The notes beneath the pieces were generated by a model. That model made no database searches. It saw only the letters and a program-made list of their open reading frames with translations, and was not told the DNA's origin. A program made the position numbers and the translations under genes. Below are positions 7,696 to 17,396 of a stretch of DNA of 64,000 nt, piece after piece. This DNA is from Bacteroidales bacterium. Its GTDB lineage: Bacteria > Bacteroidota > Bacteroidia > Bacteroidales > Bacteroidaceae. Position 1 is the stretch's first letter. Each line of letters opens with the position of its first letter. The stretch is taken from positions 1 through 64,000 of the forward strand of contig SUXT01000002.1 of NCBI GenBank assembly GCA_015060835.1, in the 5' to 3' direction.

Positions 7696-10227
7696 ATGGC
7701 AAAAAATAAAGACAATAAGGGTAAAAAACAGAGCAAGGCGGGATTCTTTTCCCGTTTGAAGGAGAATATAACCGGCTCTACGATGCGCTTTGTGATAGTT
7801 GCACTTCTGGCAATATTGGTGTTGTTCCTTTTCTCGTCGTTCCTGTCGTATGTGAATTCAGGCGGAGCGGACAACAGTCAGGTTGAACCGGGTGCCAATG
7901 TCGACCTCGCAGCAACAGACAACGGTGTTGAGGGCTGCACAGGTTCATTGGGGGTAAGAATAGCATATTTCCTTATGAACGGCTGTTTCGGATGGGCGGC
8001 ATTTGCGATGTTCCCATTCCTGGTGGCGCTTATCATAAGATTGACAAAGTGGCGCAAGCCGGCTCTTTTCAAGTGGTTCATGGGCTCGGTGTTCGGGCTT
8101 GTGTGGGGCTCTGTATTCTTCAGCTTTGTCTTCGGAGAGGTCATGGCCGGCAGTTTTCTCTCGCCGGGCGGCTATCATGGAGACAATGTAACTGCGTGGC
8201 TGGAGTCCCAGATAGGTCCGTTGGGTATGGTGTTGCTGCTGTTGATAACTCTTGTGCTCTTTATGGTATATGTTACCCGCAACACAATCATCTGGATAAA
8301 GAGGGCATTCTGCTTCGGTGCGTCGCAGGTGGGCAAGCTCAAACCTTCAAAATCAGCCGATGACAACAGTGTCGAGCCGGCCGAAGATGCAACCGCCGAC
8401 GAGGAGGATGCCGAGGATGAAGCTGACGAAGCTGACGGAAATGAAGATGATATAGAGGAGGATGTGGAAGATGATGAAGAGGAGGAGACAGAAGAAGACA
8501 CAGAGCAGGATGATGAACAACATGCAGAACAGGAAAAGGAGTTTACCGTAGAATTTACGGTGGATAATGAACAGGAGCAGCAGCCTGAAGAGACTTCTGA
8601 TGAAAATTCAACCTCTCTCTCTGAGGATAAAGAAGAGGTGGGCTTTGATGTTGAACTGCCTGATGAGGAGGATACAGGAGGCAAAATGCTTGCCCCCATC
8701 AATCCTAAGGATGAACTGAGCTATTATAAGAGCCCAACACTCGATCTTCTCGATAAATATGAGTCGCCTGTGCAGTCGATAAACATGGAAGAGCAGACAG
8801 CCAACAAGGACAAGATTGTCGAGGTGCTGAAAAATTTCGATATTCAGATAAGCTCCATAAAGGCTACCGTAGGTCCTACGATCACGCTTTACGAAATTAC
8901 ACCTGCTCCCGGTGTGCGTATAGCCAAGATCAGAGGTCTTGAGGATGACATTGCCATGTCTCTATCTGCCCTTTGCGTCAGAATAATTGCCCCCATTCCC
9001 GGAAAGGGTACAATAGGAATAGAGGTTCCCAACAGCAACAAGCAGATTGTACCTATGGTATCCCTGCTAAACAGCCGCAAGTTCAAGGAGACTGAAATGC
9101 AGTTGCCTTTGGCTTTGGGAAAGACAATCTCCAATGAGATATACATGGTGGACCTTGCCAAGATGCCCCACTTGCTTGTAGCCGGTGCTACGGGTATGGG
9201 TAAGTCGGTAGGTCTCAATGCGATAATCACTTCGTTGCTCTACAAGATGCACCCCGCATACTTGAAGTTTGTGATGGTCGACCCCAAGATGGTGGAGCTT
9301 AGCCTATACAAGGTACTCGAAAAACACTTCCTTGCAAAGCTGGAGAGCGAGGAGGAGACCATCATCACCGATGTCTATCGCGTGGTACGCACCCTGAAGT
9401 CGCTCTGTGTGGAGATGGATAACCGCTACAAACTTTTGCAGGATGCACGCGTGCGCTCGCTCAAGGAGTATAATGAAAAGTACCTCAATCGCGAACTTCT
9501 TCCCACCAAGGGCCACCGCTTCATGCCCTACATTGTTGTTATAATAGACGAGTATGGCGACCTGATGATGCAGGCGGGCAAGGAGATTGAACTGCCCATC
9601 GCCCGTATTGCACAGAAGGCGCGTGCGGTAGGTATACACATGATTATCGCCACACAGCGTCCTACAGCCAACATCATTACCGGTAACATCAAGGCCAACT
9701 TCCCGGCCCGTATGGCGTTCCGCGTGATTTCCGCAGTCGACTCGCGCACCATACTCGAAAGAACAGGTGCCAACCAGTTGCAGGGACGCGGAGATATGCT
9801 CTTCCTTGCCGGCAACGACCCTGTACGTGTGCAGTGTGCTCTTGTGGAGACTAAGGAGGTGGAGCGTGTTTGCGACTATATATCTGCACAGCAAGGCTAT
9901 TCGGCTCCTTACTATCTGCCCGACCCTGAGGAGGCGGATGTTGAGGCTGGCGGTGGCGCATCGCGCGGCGGAGATATGAGCGGCGAGCGTCTCGATCCGC
10001 TGTTTGCCGAGGCTGCTCTTCATGTGGTGGTAAACCAGCAGGGCTCTACATCAATGTTGCAACGTAAATTCAATATAGGCTTCAACCGCGCCGGACGAAT
10101 AATGGATCAGTTGTGTCGTGCGGGAATCGTGGGAGAGCAGGAGGGTGCAAAGCCCCGTCAGGTACTTTGTCCCGACGAGACAGACCTTGAATTCAGACTG
10201 AAACAGTTGTTAAATCCCGAACTATGA
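7696..10227 (+). CDS. ftsK: DNA translocase FtsK
   Basis: 843 residues. The N-terminal part has four hydrophobic segments (about 27-50, 95-112, 122-148, 173-195) that anchor it at the division septum. A very acidic Glu/Asp-rich linker follows (about 220-320). The motor domain contains Walker A VAGATGMGKS (about 494-503) and Walker B VVIIDEYGDLMM (about 612-623). The C-terminal winged-helix gamma domain (about 770-835, STSMLQRKFNIGFNRAGRIMDQL) reads chromosome-orienting sequences. FtsK pumps DNA through the closing septum and activates XerCD resolution at dif. Its stop overlaps the start of the LolA-like gene by four bases (ATGA at 10224), so these are probably co-transcribed. Confidence 0.95.
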   Translation: MAKNKDNKGKKQSKAGFFSRLKENITGSTMRFVIVALLAILVLFLFSSFLSYVNSGGADNSQVEPGANVDLAATDNGVEGCTGSLGVRIAYFLMNGCFGWAAFAMFPFLVALIIRLTKWRKPALFKWFMGSVFGLVWGSVFFSFVFGEVMAGSFLSPGGYHGDNVTAWLESQIGPLGMVLLLLITLVLFMVYVTRNTIIWIKRAFCFGASQVGKLKPSKSADDNSVEPAEDATADEEDAEDEADEADGNEDDIEEDVEDDEEEETEEDTEQDDEQHAEQEKEFTVEFTVDNEQEQQPEETSDENSTSLSEDKEEVGFDVELPDEEDTGGKMLAPINPKDELSYYKSPTLDLLDKYESPVQSINMEEQTANKDKIVEVLKNFDIQISSIKATVGPTITLYEITPAPGVRIAKIRGLEDDIAMSLSALCVRIIAPIPGKGTIGIEVPNSNKQIVPMVSLLNSRKFKETEMQLPLALGKTISNEIYMVDLAKMPHLLVAGATGMGKSVGLNAIITSLLYKMHPAYLKFVMVDPKMVELSLYKVLEKHFLAKLESEEETIITDVYRVVRTLKSLCVEMDNRYKLLQDARVRSLKEYNEKYLNRELLPTKGHRFMPYIVVIIDEYGDLMMQAGKEIELPIARIAQKARAVGIHMIIATQRPTANIITGNIKANFPARMAFRVISAVDSRTILERTGANQLQGRGDMLFLAGNDPVRVQCALVETKEVERVCDYISAQQGYSAPYYLPDPEEADVEAGGGASRGGDMSGERLDPLFAEAALHVVVNQQGSTSMLQRKFNIGFNRAGRIMDQLCRAGIVGEQEGAKPRQVLCPDETDLEFRLKQLLNPEL

Positions 10228-10859
10228 AAATAAATATCATTGCTATATTATCCCTGTTGCTGCCTTGTATGGCAATGGCGCAGGGCAGCAAGGCAGAGAC
10301 TCTGCTCGATAAGGCGGTCTCTGCTATAAAAGCCGACGCAGGCGTGCAGATGGGTTTCACCATCATAATGAACGATGCTTCGGGCGAAGAGATTTTTGAC
10401 GATAAAGGCACACTGAAGATGGATGGCGAGAAGTATGTGCTGCTTACCGACGGTATGAAGTTGTGGTGCGACGGTACTACTCAGTGGAGTTACCTTGCAC
10501 AGAACAATGAAATTTACATCTCGGAGCCTAATGCCGATGATGCCCGCGCATTCTCACCCGTGCACCTTATGGAACTATACAAACACGGATTCAAATGTGC
10601 CATCGACAGTAAGCTCTCTACGGCAAAAGAGAATGCTGTTACGATGACAGAAATTGCACGTGGCAACGACATAAAGAGGGTAACAGTGTTGTTGGATAAA
10701 CAGAACTCACTGCCTGTGCGTTTGGTAGTAAGCTATGAGAATGGCAGTACAGCAAATATAACCGTAGATTCCTATAAGGGCAAATGCCGCTTTACGAACA
10801 AGGAGTTCCGTTGCCGCGAAAAGAGTTTTCCCGGTGCCGAGGTGGTGGATATGCGATGA
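10224..10859 (+). CDS. LolA-like outer-membrane lipoprotein carrier family protein
   Basis: 211 residues with a signal peptide (MKINIIAILSLLLPCMAMAQ), so periplasmic. The mature part resembles the LolA half-barrel fold: repeated beta strands such as GTLKMDGEKYVLLTDGMKLWCDG, then SLPVRLVVSYENGSTANITVDSY near the C-terminus. LolA carries lipoproteins from the inner to the outer membrane. The ftsK-lolA-trxB order is a recurrent neighbourhood in Bacteroidetes and also resembles the ftsK-lolA pairing of Proteobacteria. Translation is coupled to ftsK by a four-base overlap. Sequence divergence from proteobacterial LolA is large, so the role rests on fold and context. Confidence 0.75.
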   Translation: MKINIIAILSLLLPCMAMAQGSKAETLLDKAVSAIKADAGVQMGFTIIMNDASGEEIFDDKGTLKMDGEKYVLLTDGMKLWCDGTTQWSYLAQNNEIYISEPNADDARAFSPVHLMELYKHGFKCAIDSKLSTAKENAVTMTEIARGNDIKRVTVLLDKQNSLPVRLVVSYENGSTANITVDSYKGKCRFTNKEFRCREKSFPGAEVVDMR

Positions 10860-10884
10860 AAAATAAGATATAAATAAAGATATT

Positions 10885-11823
10885 ATGGAAAGAGTAAAAT
10901 GTTTGGTAATAGGTTCGGGCCCTTCGGGCTACACTGCTGCTATATATGCGGCACGTGCCAACCTCTCACCTGTGGTAATTGAGGGATTGCAACCCGGCGG
11001 TCAGCTCACACAGACAACTATCATAGAGAATTTTCCCGGCTTCCCCAACGGGATAACCGGCTTCGAACTTATGGACAATATGCGCAAACAGGCAGTGAAT
11101 GTCGGCGCCGATGTACGTTCGGGCAGTGTGGTTGAGGTTGACTTCGAGGAGACTCCCTACAAGGTAACTCTCGACGATGGTAAGGTGATTGAGTGCGACA
11201 CTGTGATTGTTGCAACAGGAGCTACTGCAAAATACCTCGGAATAGCAGACGAGACAAAATATCAGGGTAAGGGTGTCAGTGCTTGTGCCACTTGCGACGG
11301 ATTCTTCTTCCGCAAGAAGATTGTGGCAGTAGTAGGCGGCGGTGATACAGCTTGTGAAGAGGCCAACTACCTTGCATCGCTCGCAGCAAAGGTATATCTC
11401 ATCGTCCGCAAACCCTATCTGAGAGCTTCGAAGGCAATGCAGGATCGCACATTGGCAAACCCCAAGATTGAAGTCCTTTTCGAGCATAACACCGAAGGAC
11501 TTTTCGGCAAAAACAAGGTTGAGGGTGTTCACCTTGTAAAACGCAAAGGCGAGGCTGACGAGAAACACTATGATGTTGCCATCGACGGTTTCTTCCTTGC
11601 CATAGGCCACAAACCCAACAGCGATATATTCAAGAGTTATCTTGCAACCGACGAGACAGGGTACTTTGTTCCCGGTGATGCGAGCGGGGTGCGCACAGTA
11701 GTTCCCGGTGTCTTTGTCGCGGGCGATGTTGCCGATCCTCACTACCGACAGGCTATCACAGCTGCGGCAAGCGGCTGCAAGGCTGCAATGGAGGCCGAGA
11801 GATACCTCTCTTCAAAGCAGTAA
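10885..11823 (+). CDS. trxB: Thioredoxin-disulfide reductase
   Basis: 312 residues, typical for the low-molecular-weight TrxB. The N-terminal FAD motif is GSGPSGYTAAIYAARA (about 10-25). The redox-active CATC lies at residues 134-137 within the NADPH domain, followed by NADPH motif VVGGGDTACEEA. The C-terminal FAD-contact motif is GVFVAGDVAD. The enzyme passes electrons from NADPH to thioredoxin in the cytoplasm. It lies 25 bases after the lolA-like gene, with a strong terminator at 11848-11895. Confidence 0.95.
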   Translation: MERVKCLVIGSGPSGYTAAIYAARANLSPVVIEGLQPGGQLTQTTIIENFPGFPNGITGFELMDNMRKQAVNVGADVRSGSVVEVDFEETPYKVTLDDGKVIECDTVIVATGATAKYLGIADETKYQGKGVSACATCDGFFFRKKIVAVVGGGDTACEEANYLASLAAKVYLIVRKPYLRASKAMQDRTLANPKIEVLFEHNTEGLFGKNKVEGVHLVKRKGEADEKHYDVAIDGFFLAIGHKPNSDIFKSYLATDETGYFVPGDASGVRTVVPGVFVAGDVADPHYRQAITAAASGCKAAMEAERYLSSKQ

Positions 11824-11847
11824 CGTCTGCACACAGTCTGTAGAAAC

Positions 11848-11895
11848 AAAATTCCACCGCTTCGCGCCTTATGGCATCCGAAGCGGTGGAATTTT
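11848..11895 (+). terminator. Terminator after trxB (possibly bidirectional)
   Basis: Arms AAATTCCACCGCTTCG (11848-11864) and CGAAGCGGTGGAATTTT (11879-11895) with a 14-nt loop. The T-run serves the plus strand and the A-run serves the convergent thioesterase gene. Confidence 0.8.
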
Positions 11896-11942
11896 GTTAT
11901 ATGTTAATTGTTGATATGTAAGGGGGGGGTACGGCACGAAGC

Positions 11943-12707
11943 CTACTCCTCCTCAATCTCGGGACGAGGCATAAAACTCATTTCGCAACGGCAGATGGCT
12001 TCGCCGCTGTCCTTTGCAATCTGCACATAATAGGTGTCGTCTTCAACCTCCTTCATGAAGTAGTTGAGACCTTCGCCCGGCTTTGCCTCCTGCATATAGG
12101 CCACCACAAAGCGGCTGAAGTCGTGTGTGTAAAGATAGTCGAGCGGCAGAATATCCATAATGTGGTCTATGTAGCGTATGCTGTTCATGTGTCCGTTGAT
12201 GTCTACATCGCTATATCTTATGCGGCGGTGTACGCCTTCAATGCCCTCTACATTGCATCTGCGGGGCGATGGTACTCTGGGGATGCTGAAAGGCTCCTCG
12301 GGTGTAAGGTAGTGTACGAAGCAATCGTGGAATTCGCTGTCGAAGTCGAACGGTGCGCGGGTGTCGAGGTCAATCATTGCAAAGGTGCACATCATGGCTG
12401 CAAGCTCATTGCCATTCTCGTCGATGGCGCGGAGGCATCGGTCGGTGAATCCGCGATAAGCATTCTTGATAAATGTCTCAATGGTGAATTTCTCTCCTCC
12501 GAGGGGGATGTTCTTTATGTCAAGCACCATGCGTGCCATCACCCAACCGAGTTTGCGTGTGGCGCCGAATCCACGACTGTCGGCATGTCTTCCGGCACAC
12601 GACAGCATCATGTTGCAGAGTGCGCTTGGGCGCATACGGTGGAGTTTGTCGACGGTTGTCTTGTCTACTTCGAATTCGAAGCGGTCTATCTTAGGTAAAA
12701 ATTCCAT
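11943..12707 (-). CDS. Acyl-ACP thioesterase (FatA-like)
   Basis: 254 residues matching the double hot-dog acyl-ACP thioesterase family, which releases fatty acids from acyl carrier protein. The N-terminal hot-dog runs to about residue 130 (LGWVMARMVLDI, ETFIKNAYRGFTDR). The second begins near 155 and carries SDVDINGHMNSIRYIDHI, with the Asp, Asn and His positions expected of the catalytic site. It is a single gene convergent with trxB. A TATTTTTG -7 element on the minus strand (12750-12757) lies about 45 bases upstream. Confidence 0.88.
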   Translation of the reverse strand: MEFLPKIDRFEFEVDKTTVDKLHRMRPSALCNMMLSCAGRHADSRGFGATRKLGWVMARMVLDIKNIPLGGEKFTIETFIKNAYRGFTDRCLRAIDENGNELAAMMCTFAMIDLDTRAPFDFDSEFHDCFVHYLTPEEPFSIPRVPSPRRCNVEGIEGVHRRIRYSDVDINGHMNSIRYIDHIMDILPLDYLYTHDFSRFVVAYMQEAKPGEGLNYFMKEVEDDTYYVQIAKDSGEAICRCEMSFMPRPEIEEE

Positions 12708-12858
12708 GATTATTGTATTTGTTAACCTACATTAGTAGTGTTTATACTACAAAAATAGTGCAAATGTTCCGAAACGGTTGCGGCTCTGTTTGTTAAACAA
12801 TATAAAAGCGTTTCAAATAGTACCGTTTTTTTGTGCAAATCTTCATAAACCGAAAAAG

Positions 12859-12896
12859 AATCGGGGTGCACCTCTTTAAAGAAGTGCACCCCGATT
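12859..12896 (-). terminator. Terminator of the 1181-residue secreted protein gene
   Basis: Arms AATCGGGGTGCAC (12859-12871) and GTGCACCCCGATT (12884-12896). On the minus strand the hairpin is followed by CTTTTTC. It sits 21 bases past the stop codon. Confidence 0.8.
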
Positions 12897-12916
12897 TCAG
12901 AGTTTGTTTATATCAA

Positions 12917-15900
12917 TTACTTGATGAATTCTTTCTCAGTAGTGATTACGCCGTTAGCGTATACTCTTCTGATGATGCATACACCCTTGACAGGAACATT
13001 TGATGTTACACCGTCGGGAGTGATGTATGATGTAGAGATTACCTCACCTGCGGGCTCGTCAACAACGATGTCGTTGATTGATGTAGCTACAGCCACAGGA
13101 ACAATCTGCCACTGTGTGGTGTTGGCTGAGTAGCTCCATGTAGCAACGCGGCCGTAGTGAGCAGCACCTGATGTTGTGTAAGGGCCACCGCCGGTACGTG
13201 TCTCGAAGTAGCAGTAGCTGGGGTAGCTGGGCTGATGCCATGCATCAACACCTACAAGAGTCCAGTCGCCGATCTTCTGTGAGCCGGGACGCATGTAGAT
13301 AAGAGGAGCTGCGTCGTTGCTGCTGAAGGGTGATGTTGTGATGTTCTTACCGTTGGGGAATGCAGGAACGATATACTCGTTGTAGTATACGTTCTTGATG
13401 GTGTACTTAGCCCATGCTTCCTCACCTTCGTTAACTATTGTATCCTGTGTGAATGTCCAGTGGAATATAGAAGAATCCATTCCATTGATTGAATACTCGT
13501 AGTTGAAGTATACCATGTTGGCAGCACTTGCGTCAGCACCTGAACCGTCTGCCGGACCTACAAACATAGAGAGTTTGCAGTCTTCGCCGTGGAACTGTTT
13601 GAACTCCTTGTTAGAACTGCGGATGATGTAGTCGTTGCCTGAGATGAGCTCTACAGTCTCAACAGAAGGTACAGTCTGGATTACAGCCTGCAACTCTGTT
13701 GTTGCGCTCTGCATTGCAGCAGCGTCACCGCTCTCCAATACTGCAACAGCCTTGGCGTAAGCCTTTGCGATAGGCTCGATGGCAGCTGCCTTGAGCATAC
13801 CTACAGCCTCGCCTGCATTTTCGTATTCGATGCCGTAAGACTCGATAGATGCGATAGCTCCCTCAAGGTTGAGCTTGTCGTAGTTCTCAACAGAAGCCTT
13901 GTATATGTACCAGTCAGACTCACCGTCTTTGTCGTCAGAATCCCAGTCGGTGATTGTGAACATACCGATGTTGCCTGCCCATGCCTGCATTACAAAGATA
14001 GCCTCACTGCCATAGCCGCCTGCTGCTGTTTCAGAGGGGTCTGTGATAACACCCTCGTAGTAGATCTTGAATGATTTCTCGAGGTTGGTGCTGTTCATGA
14101 TGCTCAAGGGAGCAGCCTCAGCTGTGATGTGTGTTACAGAAGCACCTTCCCAACCTGCGGGAGTCTTGAGGTATGCGTTGTTTGAAATGTTGCGCATGTA
14201 GAGCTTACCATCGCCGGCGTCCTCGAATGTAACGATTGAAGCGCTGCCGGGGTTAGCGGTACCTACGTTCTGCCATGCACCGTTGTAGTAACCGGAACCC
14301 TCTGAGCCGTTTGTTACAACCTCGAGGTTACCGTACAACAGGTAGAGCTCGCCTGCCTGAACCTGAGAGGCGTCTGTAATCTGCTCGCCCTGTGTTACAG
14401 GATACAAGTCGGGGAAGAGGTCGTTGTATGCGATTGTTGTGCCGGCTGTGAGTGCGTAGTCGAGAGGTGTGTGCTTGTAGTAGTCGCTGGTGTTAGAGCG
14501 GCTTATTGTCTTGAAGAAGAATGCGTTGACGGGCTCGTCGAGTGCTATCTCTATGTATGCGTAAACACCCTGCTCGGGAGCAAAACTTGTTTCGTTGGGG
14601 TTGTAGCAACCGTGATAGTATGAACCGTGATCTTTGTCAACTATTGCTGCAAGACCGCCACCGTCGCCATCCTGTATTGAGTTTGTTGTAAGCATATCCT
14701 CGCGGAGCTCTATTGTGTCGCCCTCTGCTGTGAAGAGGTACAATTCGCCGAGGCAGAAGAAGGGAGTACCAGACTCTGTCTCGCCTGATGAGTTCTTGAA
14801 TACAGTCATACGGAGAACGTCTGTCTCTTCTGCAAGGTAGTATACAGGTGATGTCCATACCCATGAGTTGTTTACCTGCTCGCTTGCTGTAAGACCATCT
14901 GCCTCGTCCTCGATGTGGATGGGGAACTGTGCTACGTTCTTTACCTCTGCTGCATAGAAGAGGGCGAGAGTGTTGCACATCATATCGATGGTAGCTTCAA
15001 CATTTGCTGAGTTTACGGGGTTGTCGGCAACCATACCGCCCTTGTCCATTGCATCTGTAAGTGTCTCGATCCAGCCTTCGGGGTAGCAACCGTTTACCCA
15101 GCCTTCGGAACCGCAGAAGAGCTCTTCGTTGCTGACAATTGCGTCGATAGAGTCTGAAAGAACGTAGATGTATGTGATGCGGTATGCATTGATGAACTCA
15201 TTGAGAGTTGCATCCATTGCAAGAAGCTCGTCGGCTGTAGCTTCGCCACCGGCAATAGCAGCCTTAGCCTCAGCTATAGCTGAAGAGAGTGCCTCGTACT
15301 CGCCATCGTCCTCGCTTGCAACACCCTGGATAGCCATGAAGTTCTCACCCTTGGCGATTGTAGCCTCGAGCATGGGCTGGATAGAGCTCATGTTTGTGCT
15401 TGCCTCGTAGATGTTCCATGCATAGTGGTAGGTTGAAGTCTCGCCTGCCATGTTATCCTTGTTTACCCAACTCATCTTAACGAAACGGCGCTGGCCGAGA
15501 TAGTTGTTGTCGCTTGTGATGATGAAAGCACCATCTGTTGTGTCGCACTCAGCAAACTCAAGAGCGGCAGCCTCCAAGGGATTTGCAGTAGCCTCTACGT
15601 ATGCACCTGCCTCAATCTCACCGCCCTTCTTGATGTAGCGGTTGTATTTGAGCCAGTGCATGAAGTATTTGCCTTCGCCTGCATCCTCGAGCCACATAAG
15701 GCTGGCTGATGAGGGTGTAAGAGCTGCACCGATGGGAGAGTGGTAGTATGCCTCACCGTAAGAGGGCAATGTACGCTCGTCGTCTGTGCGTGTGAACTCG
15801 AAGTAGTTACCACGGATAACATAGAGCTTGTTGGGCTGGAGAGCGTCAACTGATGTTACCTGCTCGCCAACAACGAACTCCTCGTCCTTCCAAGGCAATG

Positions 15901-16462
15901 CCTCTGTACCGCCTGTTATACCAATGTGTGTGGGGTCGGTGAAGAAGTAGTAGTAACGTGTATCATACTGCAACTGGAATTTGCTCATAGCATCTGTAAG
16001 AGCAATCTCGATGTAGTGATAAGCCTGGGGTACCTCACCCTTGGAATAGGTAGAGTGGAAGTGTGTTTTGGGGTCGTTGTCAACCAATGCGTCGATTGAA
16101 CCCTCGTTGAGAGCAAGAGCGTTGGTTGTGATCATGTCGGCTGTAAGCTCAACCTGCTTGCCTTCACCGTCGAAGAGACGGAGCTCTCCAAGAGCGAATG
16201 TGGGGAATGCTGATGAGTTGTTACTGAAACCGCTGGGGAAGTTCTTGTCTACGTTTTCTGTAGAGAAGACAGTAAGACGGATAGTACTTGTAGCCTCGTC
16301 CAGTGTGTAGACCGGAGTGGTTACCTGATTGTACATACCCATAACTTTACGGGCAGATGCGTCAGTTGAGGTCAGTTTCAATTCATACTGCCATGACTGC
16401 GCCTGTACTCCGAAACATGCCATCATAGTGATGAGCAAAGAGAGAAGTAAAGATTTTCTCAT
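12917..16462 (-). CDS. Large secreted protein with duplicated discoidin-like region and sorting-like C-terminus
   Basis: 1181 residues, signal peptide MRKSLLLSLLITMMACFGVQAQ. No family is recognised with certainty. A block at about 35-330 recurs at about 520-800: both contain LGELRLF/LGELYLF, a solvent-exposed discoidin-like pattern ending in YIEIAL, then PNKLYVIRGN or AGELYLLYGN and a WLEDAGEGKYFMHW or TFEDAGDGKLYMRN stretch. Between and after these are Ala-rich helical linkers resembling FIVAR modules (about 390-440 and 840-930). The last 40 residues (VPVKGVCIIRRVYANGVITT) resemble the C-terminal sorting tails of Bacteroidetes secreted proteins. Probably surface-attached and carbohydrate- or protein-binding, by inference from discoidin-like modules. 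No catalytic domain is seen. Confidence 0.7.
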   Translation of the reverse strand: MRKSLLLSLLITMMACFGVQAQSWQYELKLTSTDASARKVMGMYNQVTTPVYTLDEATSTIRLTVFSTENVDKNFPSGFSNNSSAFPTFALGELRLFDGEGKQVELTADMITTNALALNEGSIDALVDNDPKTHFHSTYSKGEVPQAYHYIEIALTDAMSKFQLQYDTRYYYFFTDPTHIGITGGTEALPWKDEEFVVGEQVTSVDALQPNKLYVIRGNYFEFTRTDDERTLPSYGEAYYHSPIGAALTPSSASLMWLEDAGEGKYFMHWLKYNRYIKKGGEIEAGAYVEATANPLEAAALEFAECDTTDGAFIITSDNNYLGQRRFVKMSWVNKDNMAGETSTYHYAWNIYEASTNMSSIQPMLEATIAKGENFMAIQGVASEDDGEYEALSSAIAEAKAAIAGGEATADELLAMDATLNEFINAYRITYIYVLSDSIDAIVSNEELFCGSEGWVNGCYPEGWIETLTDAMDKGGMVADNPVNSANVEATIDMMCNTLALFYAAEVKNVAQFPIHIEDEADGLTASEQVNNSWVWTSPVYYLAEETDVLRMTVFKNSSGETESGTPFFCLGELYLFTAEGDTIELREDMLTTNSIQDGDGGGLAAIVDKDHGSYYHGCYNPNETSFAPEQGVYAYIEIALDEPVNAFFFKTISRSNTSDYYKHTPLDYALTAGTTIAYNDLFPDLYPVTQGEQITDASQVQAGELYLLYGNLEVVTNGSEGSGYYNGAWQNVGTANPGSASIVTFEDAGDGKLYMRNISNNAYLKTPAGWEGASVTHITAEAAPLSIMNSTNLEKSFKIYYEGVITDPSETAAGGYGSEAIFVMQAWAGNIGMFTITDWDSDDKDGESDWYIYKASVENYDKLNLEGAIASIESYGIEYENAGEAVGMLKAAAIEPIAKAYAKAVAVLESGDAAAMQSATTELQAVIQTVPSVETVELISGNDYIIRSSNKEFKQFHGEDCKLSMFVGPADGSGADASAANMVYFNYEYSINGMDSSIFHWTFTQDTIVNEGEEAWAKYTIKNVYYNEYIVPAFPNGKNITTSPFSSNDAAPLIYMRPGSQKIGDWTLVGVDAWHQPSYPSYCYFETRTGGGPYTTSGAAHYGRVATWSYSANTTQWQIVPVAVATSINDIVVDEPAGEVISTSYITPDGVTSNVPVKGVCIIRRVYANGVITTEKEFIK

Positions 16463-16533
16463 AGGGATGTTTTTTAGGGTTAATATTATGTTGGTTTTTA
16501 ATTTGTTCCAATCTGCCGATTAGTGATAACGTG

Positions 16534-16541
16534 CAAATGTA
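16534..16541 (-). promoter_or_regulatory. -7 element of the 1181-residue protein gene
   Basis: The minus strand reads TACATTTG (TAnnTTTG), about 72 bases before the start codon, giving a leader of roughly 65 nt. The -33 box is not clear in this A/T-rich region. Confidence 0.45.
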
Positions 16542-16617
16542 GTGATTTTTTTTTGAATAAACCTTTTTTGTGATTTTTTTTTTTCTATAAATAGGGAATG
16601 AAATATTCATTTGACGT

Positions 16618-17325
16618 TCAGAAATCGGTCTTGTGCTTTTTCAGTTGCTCCCTGAGCGCCTTTGCTTTGCCGTCAGTTACCTTGTCCATCAGTACCCAGA
16701 AACGGTCGCTGTGATTAAGCTCTATTGTGTGGCACAGTTCGTGCAGCAGCACATAGTCGCTCAGTTCAGGGGGAAGCAGTTGCAGATATATGCTCAGGCT
16801 GATGCTTCTGCGGTTGGTGCAGCTGCCCCAGCAGCTGTGGCTGTCGCGTAGCGTTACGCGGCTGTAGCTGAACCCGAACCGGTTGGCAAGTTGCTTCAAT
16901 CGGGCAGGGAGCACTCTTTTGGCAACTGTGCGCAGGGCTGTGATGCGCACCCGTCGCAGCCACTCCTGCATCTCGTCGTTGTCGAACTGTGTGGCGGCGG
17001 GGTAGAGCAAGGTTGTATGGGTGTCGTTGTATCTTATGTAGAACTCTTTTCTCTCGGTGGGTTGCAGAGCGAATGTGAATCCGGGGGTCTCTATCTTGTA
17101 GTCGGGTGTTATCTTTTCGGGCTTGTTCTCATCGCATTGCCGCAACAGCTTTTCGCCGTACATGGCAAGTGCATGGTCGAGCTCCTCTCTTTTTGCCGCC
17201 GGAGGAAGCGTTATTGATATCACTCCATCCTTTGCGCGCAATAGGATGCGGCGTGCACGCGGGTTGACGGTAATGTGCAGTTCGCCGTACTGCGGGTGGT
17301 GTTCTATTGTTCTGTACTGTCTCAT
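16618..17325 (-). CDS. YgjP-type (SprT/M48-like) zinc metallopeptidase domain protein
   Basis: About 235 residues from start MRQYRTIEHHPQYGELHI. A longer reading with 11 more residues (from 17358) is possible, but MRVCLLLANTP does not look like part of the family. The C-terminal half carries the zinc motif HELCHTIELNHSDRFW (HExxH plus a third His). The upstream SHSCWGSCTNRRSISLSIYLQLLP is the hallmark of the YgjP/DUF45 family. Cytoplasmic, and the substrate is unknown. It is the last gene of the topA-aroK-argB run, 71 bases after argB. Confidence 0.82.
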   Translation of the reverse strand: MRQYRTIEHHPQYGELHITVNPRARRILLRAKDGVISITLPPAAKREELDHALAMYGEKLLRQCDENKPEKITPDYKIETPGFTFALQPTERKEFYIRYNDTHTTLLYPAATQFDNDEMQEWLRRVRITALRTVAKRVLPARLKQLANRFGFSYSRVTLRDSHSCWGSCTNRRSISLSIYLQLLPPELSDYVLLHELCHTIELNHSDRFWVLMDKVTDGKAKALREQLKKHKTDF

Positions 17326-17396
17326 AGGGGTGTTAGCTAAAAGCAGACAGACTCTCACGCCATGGAGAGTCTGTCGGTTATAGGATGTATTGCTGT

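Noticed and set aside
9304-10023. 239-codon open frame opposite ftsK
   Set aside because: Antisense shadow of the conserved motor domain of FtsK.
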